The position numbers were made by a program, and so were the translations under genes. Shown one piece after another: positions 8,849 through 24,881 of a stretch of DNA of 64,000 nucleotides (positions within the stretch are counted from its first letter, which is position 1; the number at the start of each line of letters is the position of its first letter). A model generated the notes under the pieces. That model worked only from the letters and a program-made list of their open reading frames with translations, had not been told where the DNA came from and did no database searches. The stretch comes from Leptospira inadai serovar Lyme str. 10 (lineage in GTDB: Bacteria; Spirochaetota; Leptospiria; Leptospirales; Leptospiraceae): assembly GCF_000243675.2 (NCBI RefSeq), contig NZ_AHMM02000017.1, positions 657,001-721,000 of the forward strand. The letters are read 5' to 3'.

Positions 8849-10831
8849 CTATTTAGTCAGATGTGGATGATGGGAAAGCCTTTCCCAAACCTTAGCTTCT
8901 ATGAACATCTTCAGCAAATCGCCGTCTAAATGGTTGTCCTTAGATTCCATTTCAAGAATATCTAATGCTCTATCCAGAGGGACCGCTTTTTTATAGGGAC
9001 GATCCTTATCGGTCAACGCGTCGAATATATCGGAAATGGTCATAATCCTGGATTGTACCGGAATATCCTCTCCTGAAAGGCCGCGCGGGTAACCGCTTCC
9101 GTTCAGTTTTTCATGGTGAGCGTGAGCGATTGCAGGAACCATTTTCAAATCGCTTGTCCAAGGAATTTTACTTAAAAATTGGAACGTATGTTCCACATGG
9201 GATTCGATTTCCTTTCTTTCGTCGAAATCCAATGATCCTTTTTTGATGGTTAAAAATCCGAATTCATAGGGAGAAAGCAAATCCATGGATTCTCCATCGG
9301 TGGTAGTATATTGTATTTTAGCGATTTCTTCCAAAAAATGCGAATTCGTTTCTTCTAATATGGAAGGTTCGTTCGATTGGCGTATGATCTGAAGCATGGA
9401 ATTCAGTCGCTTAAACTCTTCGACTTTTTCGAATTCCAGGGACTTCTCAAAATCCGCAAACCCGACCGTCCCATGTCGTTTCAAATATTCCACTTTCTTT
9501 AAATTAAATCTGGATTCCAAATCCTTGATCAAAAAGCGGAAACGCCAATCGATCACGTTCAATTCCAAATCTTCCAGCTTTTTGGCTTTTACTAGGACTT
9601 TTTCCCGGACGCCGACCTTGCCGAAATCGTGCAGAAGAGATGCATATCGAATTTCTTTTAATTGCTCTTTGCTGAATTTAATATCCTTATATTTGCCTGA
9701 ATCGGCACGATCGACGGTCTCCGCTAGACCGACCGTTAATAAAGCGACTCGAAAAGAATGGCCGCTTGTGGTCGGATCCCTCGCCTCGATCGCATTCACG
9801 GAGGCGGTGACAAATCCTTCGAATAAGGTTTCGATCTCCCTTAAAAGATAATTATTCTGAATCGCGACGGCGGCCTGCCCGGCCACGCCTAGAACCAACT
9901 GGGAGGAGTAATCGTCGAAAGGTTGGACGTCCTCCCCTTTCATCTGCTCTGCCGTGAGTTTTTGGTTGAAATTGCGTTTCCGATTGATCAGCTGCAAAAC
10001 CCCGACCACTTCCCCCCGATGATCCTTCATCGGAACTACGAGCATGGATTTCGTATGATAGTTCGTTAATACGTCGAAGTTTCTGTTAAAGGTAAATTCG
10101 GTGCCTTCCGGCAGATTATATACGTCGGGAAGATTCAGGACTTTTCCGGTTTCGGCGACGTAGCCCGCAATGCTAGCCTTATTGATGGGAAGTAAAAATT
10201 CTTCCCCCACATTCAGAGCGGAAATTTTAAAGCGCAAACTCTTAACGTAATTGATTTCGTCCCGTTCCACCAAATACAAGGAACCGGAATCCGCATTGCA
10301 GATCTCCCTGGCGCTGAAGAGAATTTCTCCTAACAATTTATCGAAATCTTTCTCGTTCGCGAGACTGATTCCGATCCGAGTGAGTCGATTGATTTCGTAC
10401 TTTGCGGTATTGATTCTATGCAATAAATCGAATTGATCCGTCACCATTTGTAGGTGCACGAACGCATTCGCCAAATTCTTACATAGATGAAGATCGGTCG
10501 CCGTGTCCGGAAGAATTCCGAAAATAAGATCGTCTTCGATCTCCGTTTGTTTATGACCCTCGTAGGTTAGTTCCGCGTTCAGAATAAAACGGGCGAGAAT
10601 CAGAGGATTCAAACGGAGCTGTTCTCGAATGTGTCGATGTTCTTCTTCCAGCGTAGGCGCAGCGATATAAAAGACGATGTTTACGAATTGCTCCGCGTCT
10701 CTAATTTCGGGAGAATCGTAAAAATCCCGAAGAAGGATAATATCCGGATTCAGTTTGTTCCGGAGAATATTTAGTCTACGGTCTAAGAGCCGATAATCCG
10801 TTACGATGTATTGCTTAAACTTGGACTCCAT
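8849..10831 (-). CDS. GAF / HD-GYP domain phosphohydrolase (probable c-di-GMP phosphodiesterase)
   Basis: 660 aa, no membrane segment. Residues 1-150 are an uncharacterised N-terminus, a GAF sensor domain spans about 160-325, and an HD-GYP domain spans about 340-650. Metal-ligand motifs are present: HD at 401-402, HAHH at 570-573, and NGSGYPRG (577-584) for the GYP signature, with Asn where Asp is more usual. About 115 extra residues (about 415-530) separate the HD motif from the conserved [11 protein letters not shown] stretch, unlike compact HD-GYP enzymes. Hydrolysis of c-di-GMP is inferred from the family. Single gene, convergent with murD. Confidence 0.85.
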   Translation of the reverse strand: MESKFKQYIVTDYRLLDRRLNILRNKLNPDIILLRDFYDSPEIRDAEQFVNIVFYIAAPTLEEEHRHIREQLRLNPLILARFILNAELTYEGHKQTEIEDDLIFGILPDTATDLHLCKNLANAFVHLQMVTDQFDLLHRINTAKYEINRLTRIGISLANEKDFDKLLGEILFSAREICNADSGSLYLVERDEINYVKSLRFKISALNVGEEFLLPINKASIAGYVAETGKVLNLPDVYNLPEGTEFTFNRNFDVLTNYHTKSMLVVPMKDHRGEVVGVLQLINRKRNFNQKLTAEQMKGEDVQPFDDYSSQLVLGVAGQAAVAIQNNYLLREIETLFEGFVTASVNAIEARDPTTSGHSFRVALLTVGLAETVDRADSGKYKDIKFSKEQLKEIRYASLLHDFGKVGVREKVLVKAKKLEDLELNVIDWRFRFLIKDLESRFNLKKVEYLKRHGTVGFADFEKSLEFEKVEEFKRLNSMLQIIRQSNEPSILEETNSHFLEEIAKIQYTTTDGESMDLLSPYEFGFLTIKKGSLDFDERKEIESHVEHTFQFLSKIPWTSDLKMVPAIAHAHHEKLNGSGYPRGLSGEDIPVQSRIMTISDIFDALTDKDRPYKKAVPLDRALDILEMESKDNHLDGDLLKMFIEAKVWERLSHHPHLTK

Positions 10832-11033
10832 TCCTTAAGGGCCCATCCTACGCAACTTCGATATTCATGAAAAGGAGAATTTTCCACGCTCAACTCGAGT
10901 CTTACTTCGGGAAAGAAGAACATCTTAGTGATTGAGTATACTCCAGGAGAGCGGCTTAGATCAGATTCCATTCCTCATTCAGAAATTAGATCGAAAAAAC
11001 GTGAAAAAAACCGCAAGGACTTGCTAAAATAAA

Positions 11034-11065
11034 AAGCGCTTCCGCAAAATTTGCAGGAAGCGCTT
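11034..11065 (-). terminator. Intrinsic terminator after flgE
   Basis: A perfect 10-bp stem (AAGCGCTTCC / GGAAGCGCTT) with a further GCAAAATTTGC inner pairing, followed on the minus strand by TTTTTATTTT. It sits just beyond the flgE stop and ends the fliK-flgD-flgE transcript. Confidence 0.9.
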
Positions 11066-11097
11066 AGCGATCTCCGTCTAATCGTTGTTTACTCGAA

Positions 11098-12492
11098 TTA
11101 ACGTTTCAATCCTAAAACTTCCTGCAACATCTGATCCGTTGTAGTGATCGTTCTCGAGTTTGCTTGGAATCCTCTTTGGGTTACGATCATATCGGTAAAT
11201 TGGTCGGATAAGTCCACGTTGGACATTTCCAGTAATCCGGCGTTAATCTTCCCGCGCCCCGCGATTCCGGCCTCTCCGATCAATGGTTCGCCGGAGTTGT
11301 TCGAAAAAGCAAACATAGTATCTCCCGCTTTATCCAGACCGGCAGGGTTATTAAACACCGCTGTTGCAATTCTAGCTAGCGGTTGTTTGATGCCGTTGGA
11401 ATAAACTCCGGTAATCGTTCCGGAATTATCTATGGAGAAAGATTCAAGGTAACCCATCGTATACCCGTCTTGTTTTACGGCCTTGGTCGTAAAATCCGAA
11501 GAGAATTGGGTAATTCCATCCACCATGCCCGATTCACCCAACGCTAAATCGAAACTTTGGACCTGCGGATTTCCTGGAAGGCGAAAGGATACTTTTGCGT
11601 TTAATTTTCCGGTATTCATCATATCGGCGCCGTCGGAGACATATACGATTTTACCGTCCGGAGTGAATCCGAATTCGAGTTCGGTACTGCCCGGGAGTTG
11701 CGTGTTCTGTCCACCGGTTCCGGCTACGTCGACGGAAAGCTGAGTTGCGTCAGTTAAAGACACGCGTCCTTTCCAAGTATTTTCCCTGACTTTGTAGAAT
11801 TCCATTTTTAGTTCGCGCTGTTCACCCTGATCGTCGAACACTTTGATCGTAGTCACATGACCGCGTCTCTGTTTGGGATCGGGATCGTTGATAAAAGCCG
11901 AAATTTCCTCGGGGGTGGCGTCCGGGGGCACGGCAGGAACCGACGAGTTCAAGTTGGATTTAAAATCTATCTTAGAGGTAGCTCTTGCAGGTTCTTTAGA
12001 ATATACTGGAATAATAATGTCTTCCACCGAACCGGAGGAATTGATGAATTTATTCCCTTTTTCGTCCAGACGGGAATTCCAGCCCTGGACTTTCAAACCG
12101 TTGGCAGGGTTTACGTAGTATCCGTTTTTATCCAGGTTAAAAGCGCCCGCTCTCGTATAGAACTGCTTATCACCGTCCTTTACGATAAAGAATCCTTCTC
12201 CGGAAATCGCGACGTCGGTATTCTTTCCCGTCGTTTGCAAGGCGCCTTGCGTCATAATCTTATCGATCGCGGCAATTAGAGCTCCAAGACCTACTTGTTG
12301 CGGGTTCACCCCGCCGATGTTTTCCTTCGGTTCGGAGGCACCTCGCAATTCCTGGGAAATCATATCCTGAAACGTTACCCGTTCCGTTTTGAAACCGTGG
12401 GTGTTCACGTTGGAAATGTTGTTTCCGATCACGTCCATCCTGACTTGGTGGTTTTTTAGACCGGAAACTCCCGAATACAGAGATCTCATCAT
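11098..12492 (-). CDS. flgE: Flagellar hook protein FlgE
   Basis: 464 aa. Forms the universal-joint hook of the periplasmic flagellum. The N-terminus ([19 protein letters not shown]) with [13 protein letters not shown], and the C-terminus ending [17 protein letters not shown], are the terminal coiled-coil motifs of rod/hook proteins. The variable middle region is the exposed D1/D2 part. In spirochaetes FlgE subunits can be cross-linked through lysinoalanine, which I cannot verify by eye here. Last gene of the fliK-flgD-flgE unit, closed by a strong terminator. Confidence 0.96.
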   Translation of the reverse strand: MMRSLYSGVSGLKNHQVRMDVIGNNISNVNTHGFKTERVTFQDMISQELRGASEPKENIGGVNPQQVGLGALIAAIDKIMTQGALQTTGKNTDVAISGEGFFIVKDGDKQFYTRAGAFNLDKNGYYVNPANGLKVQGWNSRLDEKGNKFINSSGSVEDIIIPVYSKEPARATSKIDFKSNLNSSVPAVPPDATPEEISAFINDPDPKQRRGHVTTIKVFDDQGEQRELKMEFYKVRENTWKGRVSLTDATQLSVDVAGTGGQNTQLPGSTELEFGFTPDGKIVYVSDGADMMNTGKLNAKVSFRLPGNPQVQSFDLALGESGMVDGITQFSSDFTTKAVKQDGYTMGYLESFSIDNSGTITGVYSNGIKQPLARIATAVFNNPAGLDKAGDTMFAFSNNSGEPLIGEAGIAGRGKINAGLLEMSNVDLSDQFTDMIVTQRGFQANSRTITTTDQMLQEVLGLKR

Positions 12493-12519
12493 AGCGTTTG
12501 TACCTCGATACTTTCTATC

Positions 12520-13200
12520 TTATTCATAATTGCGTTCGTTCGGCTTTCCGGGAAAGCTCCAGCCGGGAGCTCCGGAATTCCATTCTTCGCTAGTCTCCTC
12601 TACCGCTTGACCGGCGGAAGGAGCGTTAGCTGCGGGAATGGCTGCGGTTGTTTGATTGCCGTTAGGGGCGGAAGACTGTACGCCTTTTGAGCTCGATTCC
12701 GCCTGATTCAGCACACTCGGATCGGTAATAAGAGTGATCGCATCGATCTCGACGGTTCTTCCGTTCACTCGTACGAATGACTTACCTTCTCCGTCAAAGA
12801 AGAGCGCTCCGGCCAATCCGACGACGTTCTCTCCCGTTACAAAATCGGGACCGGAGACGACTTTTCCGACCAAAGAGAAACTTTGGCGGTTGGTCATTTT
12901 TCCGATTCCTTGGGAGATATTATTCATTTGTTCCAAAGAGGAGAACTGCGCCATCTGCGCGATAAAATCCTGATCCTTAACCGGATTCGTAGGGTCCTGC
13001 GATGATAATTGCGTGATTAATAATTTAAGAAAATCATCTTTTCCTAATGCCTTTGCAGTGGAACGAATCTCGATACCTTGGAGCCCGCTCTTTTCCTCCT
13101 TCTCCAATTTCTCGAAGTGGTTCTTCAAATTGAAGCTTCTGTCTCCTTCGAGATAACGACTACGTGAGGCTTCGCTGCTTACAGCGTTTGTATCCGGCAT
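12520..13200 (-). CDS. flgD: Flagellar hook assembly scaffold FlgD
   Basis: 226 aa. FlgD caps the growing hook and directs FlgE polymerisation. The conserved N-terminal block [25 protein letters not shown] followed by [12 protein letters not shown] is diagnostic (residues about 55-95). The middle contains the FlgD structural domain with VSGPDF. The C-terminal 60 residues are Ser/Ala/Gln-rich and probably disordered. Positioned between fliK and flgE with short gaps, as expected. Confidence 0.94.
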   Translation of the reverse strand: MPDTNAVSSEASRSRYLEGDRSFNLKNHFEKLEKEEKSGLQGIEIRSTAKALGKDDFLKLLITQLSSQDPTNPVKDQDFIAQMAQFSSLEQMNNISQGIGKMTNRQSFSLVGKVVSGPDFVTGENVVGLAGALFFDGEGKSFVRVNGRTVEIDAITLITDPSVLNQAESSSKGVQSSAPNGNQTTAAIPAANAPSAGQAVEETSEEWNSGAPGWSFPGKPNERNYE

Positions 13201-13210
13201 TATAGTTTCC

Positions 13211-14785
13211 TCAAACTAAGACGTTTAAACGTCTCTCCGTATTCTTTTCGGCGGTTTGCGAAATTTCTGTAGAGTCAAGTTGGGAAAGTGATTCGGAATC
13301 TTTGTTCTTTCTGTCGGAACCTAACGATAACCCTTCGGTCTCCCGATCCCGTGCGCCGGAGGAATCCCCGTCAAAGAAGGAAAATAATCCGGACTCTTCC
13401 ACTTCGACGAGCAACGACTCCAGGACAAGTCCTTGATCTTTAAAATCTCTCTTCAATTGTTCCAGATCTCCGGTAAACATCCGTTTTACTTCTTCCGATT
13501 CGACGAATATACGTCCTTGAACCCGATCGTCTTCCACGCTGATGCGCAACGAAACTCGACCGAGCTCCTGCGGATTCAATCTAAGAGTCGCCTCCGATTT
13601 TCCGTTCTCGACGATATGTAACTTCGCGCTTTGTACGAGCCTCTGGAAGTTTTCCCTAACGACTCCTTTATCCAAGGAAGATGAATTCGTTGAACGACCT
13701 TTGTCAAACGAAGATGATACGCTCGCTGCTTCCTTTTCCATCATTCCCATTCCAGCTTTTAATAAGGAAAACGTGGTTTCGTTTCCTTGGCGGTAGGATG
13801 ATTCGGAATTTTGTCGGTCTTTTCCCGTAGAATCTCCTTTTGAGGACGAGTCTTCGGATGCCGGAACTTTTATCGATGACGACTTGGATATCTGAGATAG
13901 GGATTCCGACTTTTTATCTCTGGTGATTTTTACGTTTTCGGATTCTAACGCAGGATTTTCCTTACCGACTTCTCGCAGCGGGGAAATCGATTTTTCTTCG
14001 TTGGCCGGCTTGGAGAATTTATGAACCTCCTCCAAATTTCTAAGCCCGCTTTCCAGACTTTCTTTTTCGGTCGGTCTTTGAGTGCGAACTTCCTTTACGT
14101 TCTTTTTGTCTTCGCTCTTCGCTAAACTTATAATATCTGTCTGTTCCTGTTTCGAATCTTTTGCAGGAGTCTCTTCCTTCGCTTGCGGTTTAACCGCCTT
14201 ACGAGTCGCTTGAAGTTGCGCGGCAGGAATCTCTTCATCTTTGTCGAAGGAAATTACTTTTTTAGGCTCTAAGCTTTGTAGGAACGCCGTCATCCGAACG
14301 ATAAACGGAGGTTCTTCCTCGGTTTCGGATTCCCAGTCCAATTCGGAATCCTCTTCCTTTATCTTTTCGGATTTTTCCGGATTTTTAATCGTCTTTGAAA
14401 ATTGCGTGTCCTTTGTCTGGATGGATTCGGAAAAAGAATTTAGAATGGAATAGATTTCCGCGAATTCTTTTTCCTCGTCCGCGGCGGATACGATCTCTTC
14501 CGAATCCTCGTGTTCTATTTCGGAATCGTCCTTTTGCTCTTCTTCTATCTCGTCAAAAAGTCCCGCTTCCGACGGGTTCATCTCGGGTTGATTCGATTTA
14601 ATTTCGCCTTCCGGTTTTTGGCCTTCTTCCAACGCTTGTTGCGACCGTAGTTGGATCGATTTCATTAAATCCATAAAATTAAGACCGGCTTGGGGCGATT
14701 TTTCGGAAGCGGCGGCCGCGGACTTCGATTCCGAATTTGTCATCTTTACTTCTTCACGAGGAGATTGATCGGTTCGTATCTGCAT
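13211..14785 (-). CDS. fliK: Flagellar hook-length control protein FliK
   Basis: 524 aa. The first about 370 residues are charged, Ser/Glu/Lys-rich and apparently disordered, as expected of the molecular-ruler part. The C-terminal domain (about 385-470) has the FliK motif [15 protein letters not shown] followed by VEVEES. FliK is exported and switches the export gate from hook to filament substrates. The ATG has AAGGGG six bases upstream. First gene of the unit leading into flgD (10-bp gap). Confidence 0.92.
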   Translation of the reverse strand: MQIRTDQSPREEVKMTNSESKSAAAASEKSPQAGLNFMDLMKSIQLRSQQALEEGQKPEGEIKSNQPEMNPSEAGLFDEIEEEQKDDSEIEHEDSEEIVSAADEEKEFAEIYSILNSFSESIQTKDTQFSKTIKNPEKSEKIKEEDSELDWESETEEEPPFIVRMTAFLQSLEPKKVISFDKDEEIPAAQLQATRKAVKPQAKEETPAKDSKQEQTDIISLAKSEDKKNVKEVRTQRPTEKESLESGLRNLEEVHKFSKPANEEKSISPLREVGKENPALESENVKITRDKKSESLSQISKSSSIKVPASEDSSSKGDSTGKDRQNSESSYRQGNETTFSLLKAGMGMMEKEAASVSSSFDKGRSTNSSSLDKGVVRENFQRLVQSAKLHIVENGKSEATLRLNPQELGRVSLRISVEDDRVQGRIFVESEEVKRMFTGDLEQLKRDFKDQGLVLESLLVEVEESGLFSFFDGDSSGARDRETEGLSLGSDRKNKDSESLSQLDSTEISQTAEKNTERRLNVLV

Positions 14786-14984
14786 ACTTTGCCCCTTGCA
14801 GTATAAGGATCGAAATTTCGCCGGATTCCTTGATCTATTTATCTAATTATCTTCTTCCCTTTTACGATTATGTCGGCTAACAAAGGACGAACAATCTTCG
14901 ATTCGCGAAAAATCGCTAAAGTTCTGATCGGGAGTTTTCGGAAAAGAATGGAATTCCTTATCGTTAGGGAGTTCCATTGCGGAC

Positions 14985-15437
14985 ATGACACGATTTATTC
15001 CAGCGATTTTTATCGGTTCTTGTCTTGCGATCTTTGCCTTCGGTTGCAGCGGCACCCGCCCGACAAACATCGGAGTCAAGGACGGAAAGCTCCTTGCCTG
15101 CCCCAATAGTCCGAATTGCGTTTCCAGCCAAATTCCTCCGACGGACGAAAAACATTCGATCTCTCCTTTGGTATACCAAAGTAAATCCGAAGAAGCCAAA
15201 AAGAAATTAGTGGAAGTCATTCGATCTCTACCCAGAACGGAAATCGTCACCGAAAAGAACGACTACATTTACGCCGAATTCACTTCGTTTACGATGCGTT
15301 ATGTGGACGATGTGGAATTCTTTTTTGCGCCGGATCAAAAAACGATTCACGTACGATCGGCGTCTCGACTCGGTTATTCGGATATGGGCGTAAATCGAAA
15401 ACGAATCGAAACGATCCGGGAATTGTTCGCTAAGTAG
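14985..15437 (+). CDS. DUF1499 family lipoprotein
   Basis: 150 aa. The signal peptide ends in F-A-F-G-C (Cys21), so lipidation is expected. The mature part has the DUF1499 pattern: CPNSPNCVSSQ near the N-terminus, ISPLVY, and a C-terminal MRYVDDVEFFF ... RSASRLGYSDMGVNRKRIE block. The biochemical role of DUF1499 proteins is not established. Divergent from fliK across about 200 bp, which must hold promoters for both. Confidence 0.88.
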   Translation: MTRFIPAIFIGSCLAIFAFGCSGTRPTNIGVKDGKLLACPNSPNCVSSQIPPTDEKHSISPLVYQSKSEEAKKKLVEVIRSLPRTEIVTEKNDYIYAEFTSFTMRYVDDVEFFFAPDQKTIHVRSASRLGYSDMGVNRKRIETIRELFAK

Positions 15438-15440
15438 TCA

Positions 15441-15467
15441 TTTATAATCCCATTAGAGAATTATAAA
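15441..15467. terminator. AT-rich hairpin between convergent genes (possible terminator)
   Basis: Perfect 8-bp arms TTTATAAT / ATTATAAA around an 11-base loop, in the short gap between the DUF1499 gene and carB, which converge. The stem lacks GC pairs and has no long T-run, so termination activity is uncertain. Confidence 0.3.
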
Positions 15468-15492
15468 TAACTCACTAACGGGTTTTCGTGAT

Positions 15493-18798
<3,306 letters not shown>

Positions 18799-18839
18799 AT
18801 TATTTTACAGATTTTTCGTTCTCACTTGTACTTCAAGCA

Positions 18840-21111
<2,272 letters not shown>

Positions 21112-21131
<20 letters not shown>

Positions 21132-21696
21132 TCAACACGTTCCTACCGAAGGGACGAGGCTCAAAACCGTCCCAATTTAGAGGCGTCGGGGATTGAATCG
21201 CGATTACGGCCGCGCCAGGCTCTTCCGCTATGATATCCTCCACCATCGCCTTGATTTTCGGTTCTTTTTTTTCCCAGAACGAATACGGAGGATCGATAAA
21301 ATATACCTTATGCGTTTGAGTCAGATCGAAATCTTTGTGGAATCGAAAGGCATCCTTACGCAATACGAGATGCTCCCGATCGAGTCGACTCAGAACTCCT
21401 TTTAGGCTCTCGTATCGATCCCAGGCCAATTCTAAAAAAACGGCCTTTGCAAAACCGCGGCTTAACGCTTCGATTCCCATTTGTCCCGAGCCGGCAAAAA
21501 GATCCAGGAATGCGGCGTCGCTCAGATTCAATCGTCCTTGAAGTTGCAAAGATTCTAATATATCAAAGAGGGATTTCTTTAAAATAGCCGGTGTAAAATT
21601 ACTTTTCCCTTCCGGAGAAACTGGAGAAGGAATTACTCTTCCTTTTAGATCACCGGTCTGAATCCGGAGGCCTTTTCCTTTTTTTGCAGGTTTCAT
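21112..21696 (-). CDS. rsmD: 16S rRNA (guanine966-N2)-methyltransferase RsmD
   Basis: 194 aa. SAM-dependent Rossmann-fold enzyme methylating G966 of 16S rRNA. Seen: FLDLFAGSGQMGIEALSRG (motif I, residues about 64-82), an acidic end of motif II (AVFLE), and the catalytic DPPY at 135-138. The N-terminal RNA-binding segment DLKGRVIPSP replaces the more common LRP-T form. It overlaps its upstream neighbour by four bases and its downstream neighbour by 20, a tightly packed operon. Confidence 0.92.
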
Positions 21697-22241
21697 TTTT
21701 CTTCCTTGGTCTTTTCCAGGCTGAGTTCAAGAATTCGAATTCGTTTACCCAACTTGGAGTCCTTTGCGATTCCCTTCGCCTTTTCCAAAACGGAATCGGC
21801 GGACCGATAGTCCTTGGAAGAATAAAGAATGCAGGCGTGCGTGTAAATGCCTTCCGTATATCGAACGGAGGATTCTCCCTTTTCTAAGAAAACTTTCCCC
21901 CAACGAATTCCGGATTCATAGGCTTCCAATACCAGGGCGCGCTCCAAAAAGAGATATACCGAGTTATAGAAAATTCCGGGATGATCCTTATGCCGAGAAT
22001 AGATGCTTGTGAGAGTCTTGTCGATTTCCTCGATATTCGGCTCCGAGGCGACGTACAAGAGAAGAATTTTATAGTCCACTTCACCCTGTTTCAAAAGCGG
22101 GCGTGAAACACGGACCAAAACATCATAATTTCCTTTTTTATAATATTCGTATACTTGATCGAAATCGACGGCAAATGCGGGAAATGGTAACGAAAAAAAG
22201 AATAAATAGATAAATAAAAACACTGTTCCGCTGCAATTCAT
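21693..22241 (-). CDS. Small secreted TPR-like protein
   Basis: 182 aa from the chosen ATG. The N-terminus (MNCSGTVFLFIYLFFFSLPFPAFA) is a signal peptide probably cleaved after AFA. The mature chain is helical with a tetratricopeptide-like cadence (YEYYKKGNYDVLVRVS; LYSSKDYRSADSVLEKAKGIA). A longer frame exists upstream but would run through the zinc-ribbon gene and hide the signal peptide, so I rejected that start. No clear Shine-Dalgarno is seen. Overlaps rsmD by four bases (ATGA-type coupling). Confidence 0.75.
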   Translation of the reverse strand: MNCSGTVFLFIYLFFFSLPFPAFAVDFDQVYEYYKKGNYDVLVRVSRPLLKQGEVDYKILLLYVASEPNIEEIDKTLTSIYSRHKDHPGIFYNSVYLFLERALVLEAYESGIRWGKVFLEKGESSVRYTEGIYTHACILYSSKDYRSADSVLEKAKGIAKDSKLGKRIRILELSLEKTKEEK

Positions 22242-22267
22242 TTTAGAACGCGGCGGAACGAAACGAT

Positions 22268-22459
22268 TCAAAGTTCTATTACGTTCGAGGAACCGCACAT
22301 CGCGCAGATATAACTTTCCGGAGTATCGTTGGCACTCTCGGGATCGCTCTCCCAACGGTGGTCACAGTCCTCGCAGACGTAGGTCACGGCCTCGTCGTCA
22401 AGGAGGTCTTCCTCCCCATCCGTGTCATAATCCTCGTCAAATTCATAGTCGTAGGGCAT
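22268..22459 (-). CDS. Small acidic zinc-ribbon protein
   Basis: 63 aa from the ATG. A very acidic N-terminal half (YEFDEDYDTDGEEDLLDDE) is followed by two CxxC knuckles, CEDC and CAMC, spaced as a zinc ribbon; the segment CEDCDHRWES resembles FmdB/rubrerythrin-type ribbons. An upstream TTG would add 13 residues; ATG is preferred. Function unknown. Head of the minus-strand run leading to rsmD, so a role in RNA or ribosome biology is conceivable but only by position. Confidence 0.75.
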   Translation of the reverse strand: MPYDYEFDEDYDTDGEEDLLDDEAVTYVCEDCDHRWESDPESANDTPESYICAMCGSSNVIEL

Positions 22460-22564
22460 ATTTACACGGAAACCAGGGGGGGTCCTGGAGTCAAGCAAGA
22501 CTAATGATCAACGACTCAAAAAATACGTGAAAGGACTAGGCTGCCGGGAGAAGCTGCCCGAAGG

Positions 22565-23557
22565 ATGCTATATCAACCCCGTCATAGAAGTTATAAGAAA
22601 AAGGCAAATTATAGGCCGCTGGTATTCTTCTTGCTTGTACTAGCGCTCGCAGGGACCGCATTTTTCTTTCGTCAGGATATTCGCAATTTGTTCGCCGGCG
22701 ATCGAAGACTGCTGCTCGAAAAGGAAAGAAAGATTCTGCAGGACGGAATCTTAAAGGCCGAACCGAAAGAGAACGAAATCAAAGAGTTTCGTTCATTAGC
22801 GAAAGAGTTCGCCTCGAGCAATCCTAAAGACGGAATCTCCTATCATTACCTAGCGCTTTCGGGATATTATGAATTTTTGTTATTAGGATTTCGTTTCGAT
22901 TCGGGAACACTATCTAAAATCGCATATACGGGATTCGATCAATTTCTATCGGAAGACGCGTCCTACCTTCCTCTTGTGGAGGATTCTTACCGTAACGCGT
23001 TGCGGGCTCAAGCGATCGATCCCGAATTCAAGGAATCCACCGACAATCGTTATCTGATCGCATTTGGGGAAGCGGTTCGGCAAAAACTTAGCCGCGTAGC
23101 CTTGAATAAATTATTAGTTTCCATCGAAGCTTCCAAGCTTAGTCCGGAATTACGCATCGGATATGCTTGGACTTGTCTCCTAGGAAGCTCGCTTTCTGGA
23201 AACACCGAATTTTTAAAAGCGACTCTCACGCAGCCGGAAGTCTCCGGTCCCTTACTTCTTTCGGCAAGGGAAGCGGACTTTCTGACCGCACTTTCCGAAT
23301 TTAGGGCCGGTCAGTATGTTTCCTCCTTGGCCTTATTGCGCAAAGTCAGAAATACGAACGAAGACTTCTTAACCGGAAGTTCGAAAATTCTAGAAGCGAG
23401 AATTTTCTATTACCAAAACCTTCCGCCGAAAGCGTTGGCCTTACTGGAAGAATATTACCCGACCGCCGGAGATCGCAAAGAAGAAGTCCTGAATTTAGCG
23501 AAGGAAATTTTGGGAAAGAATCCGACCCTGAAATCGAACCTTCCCATCGAGGAATAG
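22565..23557 (+). CDS. Membrane-anchored helical-repeat (TPR-like) protein
   Basis: 330 aa. The N-terminal cytoplasmic tail is basic (HRSYKKKANYR), followed by one membrane anchor (PLVFFLLVLALAGTAFFF, about residues 18-35). The remainder looks alpha-helical with TPR-like segments (AREADFLTALSEFRAGQYVSSLALLRKVR). No enzyme motif. The next lipoprotein gene starts one base after its stop, so the two are translationally linked and probably act together at the envelope. Divergent from the zinc-ribbon gene. Confidence 0.75.
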   Translation: MLYQPRHRSYKKKANYRPLVFFLLVLALAGTAFFFRQDIRNLFAGDRRLLLEKERKILQDGILKAEPKENEIKEFRSLAKEFASSNPKDGISYHYLALSGYYEFLLLGFRFDSGTLSKIAYTGFDQFLSEDASYLPLVEDSYRNALRAQAIDPEFKESTDNRYLIAFGEAVRQKLSRVALNKLLVSIEASKLSPELRIGYAWTCLLGSSLSGNTEFLKATLTQPEVSGPLLLSAREADFLTALSEFRAGQYVSSLALLRKVRNTNEDFLTGSSKILEARIFYYQNLPPKALALLEEYYPTAGDRKEEVLNLAKEILGKNPTLKSNLPIEE

Positions 23558-23558
23558 C

Positions 23559-23930
23559 ATGAAATTCCACCTTCTCGGTTTACTTTGTATCTTCGCATTT
23601 TCCTGCGGGGTAAAACCGGTTCCTCCTCCGACGGGAACATTTTGCGATCCGTTAAAGAAAGAGAGAGAATGCATTCTGTTGGATTTCAGAAACGGAAAAA
23701 CCGTTTTCGAAGAAAAGGAATATTCCCTCAAATCCTCCAGCATTCTCAACTATTCCTTCACCGCCGTTGACATCACTTACGAAATCGAAGTTTTAAACGA
23801 GAATCGGGTGAAGATCATCGGAACGGACGGATCTCAAAAATTATTCCTTCGCCTAAAAGATAAGGGGGAACGCAAACGAGAATGGGCTAGACTCTGGCAA
23901 GTGATCAAGGAAGGCCTGGGTTTAAAATAA
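23559..23930 (+). CDS. Small lipoprotein of unknown function
   Basis: 123 aa. Signal sequence LLGLLCIFAFSC with Cys16 in a typical A-F-S-C spirochaetal lipobox. The mature chain has a Pro-rich start (VKPVPPPTG) and then a beta-rich region (YSFTAVDITYEIEVLNENRVKIIG) suggesting a small lipocalin-like or META-like fold; that is a guess. Directly follows the membrane-anchored TPR-like gene with a single intervening base. Confidence 0.75.
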   Translation: MKFHLLGLLCIFAFSCGVKPVPPPTGTFCDPLKKERECILLDFRNGKTVFEEKEYSLKSSSILNYSFTAVDITYEIEVLNENRVKIIGTDGSQKLFLRLKDKGERKREWARLWQVIKEGLGLK

Positions 23931-23945
23931 ACGGGGGAGAAATTC

Positions 23946-24881
23946 CTATCGCCTAAACCCGGGAAAGATGAATCGGATCCCGAAAATCATTCCTTGCGAT
24001 TTGACGTCTTCGGGAACAGTTCCGAAATTTTGCCCTCGTAAAGTGTCGAGACAAGCTCGGTCCACCATATCCTGGCCTTGGGACGATACCAGTTTAGTAT
24101 CGATCACCTGCCCGATGTCGTTTAACATGAACTGAACTCTGACTTCTCCGGGAATAATCGCCTCTCGAACTACCGTACCGGCTCCGTCACGATAGCCGAA
24201 ATTTCCTCCGCCGGGAGGAGCGAAGCTTCCTTCGATTTGGCGGAGCATTCGTTTAAAGTAATCGTATCCGGCAAGCTTCTTTCGTGGAATCGAGAGAGAT
24301 TGACCGCCGTCCCAGCGAAACAGAAAATCCTGCTCAAATCGGTAATTAAAAGGGATCTTCGTCATTCGTCCGCTTGCGGAAGATTGAGTGGACTGCTCTT
24401 GGCTTTTTGTCGGCTCTTGGACCGGATCATTTTTTAAAATGGCGACGTCGTAAACTTTTTCCTCCTCCGTCTTTGTTTGGGAGGATTTAGGATTCGCTTG
24501 TTGAGAAGGACGTTTGATCAGGTTTCCCCAAATAAATTCACGATGGGGGGAATCGGTATGAAACCCTTCTTTCTTCGTCAATCCGCCCGAGCCCGCCGCG
24601 TCCACATTCGACAATGCCTTATATTCGTCCTTAACCCGGCTATCCACAAAATCCTGTTCCAAGAGAACTTCATAAATCTTTTCGCGCTCGTCTCGATCCG
24701 TGACTTTCACCATCGGGTCTTCCCCGAGAATTTTCCACAGGACGTTTCTGGTAAATAGATGCGCGACCAGAAACGATGCGAATGCAAAGACCAAAAAAGA
24801 GGCAAAGAGAAGACGGCGATCGTCCTCGTCTATATCGGTCGGCTTATCGATTTCTAACTTAAAAAAGGCCGGGAGCTGCAT
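23946..24881 (-). CDS. TonB-like energy-transducer protein
   Basis: 311 aa from the chosen start. A short cytoplasmic N-terminus is followed by one membrane segment ([20 protein letters not shown]), a long polar Gln/Ser/Lys linker, and a C-terminal TonB-type domain ([16 protein letters not shown] [21 protein letters not shown] ... [12 protein letters not shown]). The domain would contact TonB boxes of outer-membrane receptors; one such receptor is encoded near 34 kb. An in-frame start 69 bases upstream would bury the gene deeper in ruvB, so the ATG at 24881, overlapping ruvB by 23 bases, is preferred. Confidence 0.82.
   Translation of the reverse strand: MQLPAFFKLEIDKPTDIDEDDRRLLFASFLVFAFASFLVAHLFTRNVLWKILGEDPMVKVTDRDEREKIYEVLLEQDFVDSRVKDEYKALSNVDAAGSGGLTKKEGFHTDSPHREFIWGNLIKRPSQQANPKSSQTKTEEEKVYDVAILKNDPVQEPTKSQEQSTQSSASGRMTKIPFNYRFEQDFLFRWDGGQSLSIPRKKLAGYDYFKRMLRQIEGSFAPPGGGNFGYRDGAGTVVREAIIPGEVRVQFMLNDIGQVIDTKLVSSQGQDMVDRACLDTLRGQNFGTVPEDVKSQGMIFGIRFIFPGFRR

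Noticed and set aside
14843..15250. Minus-strand frame opposite the DUF1499 lipoprotein
   Set aside because: Shadow of the plus-strand gene, which has a lipobox and family motifs.
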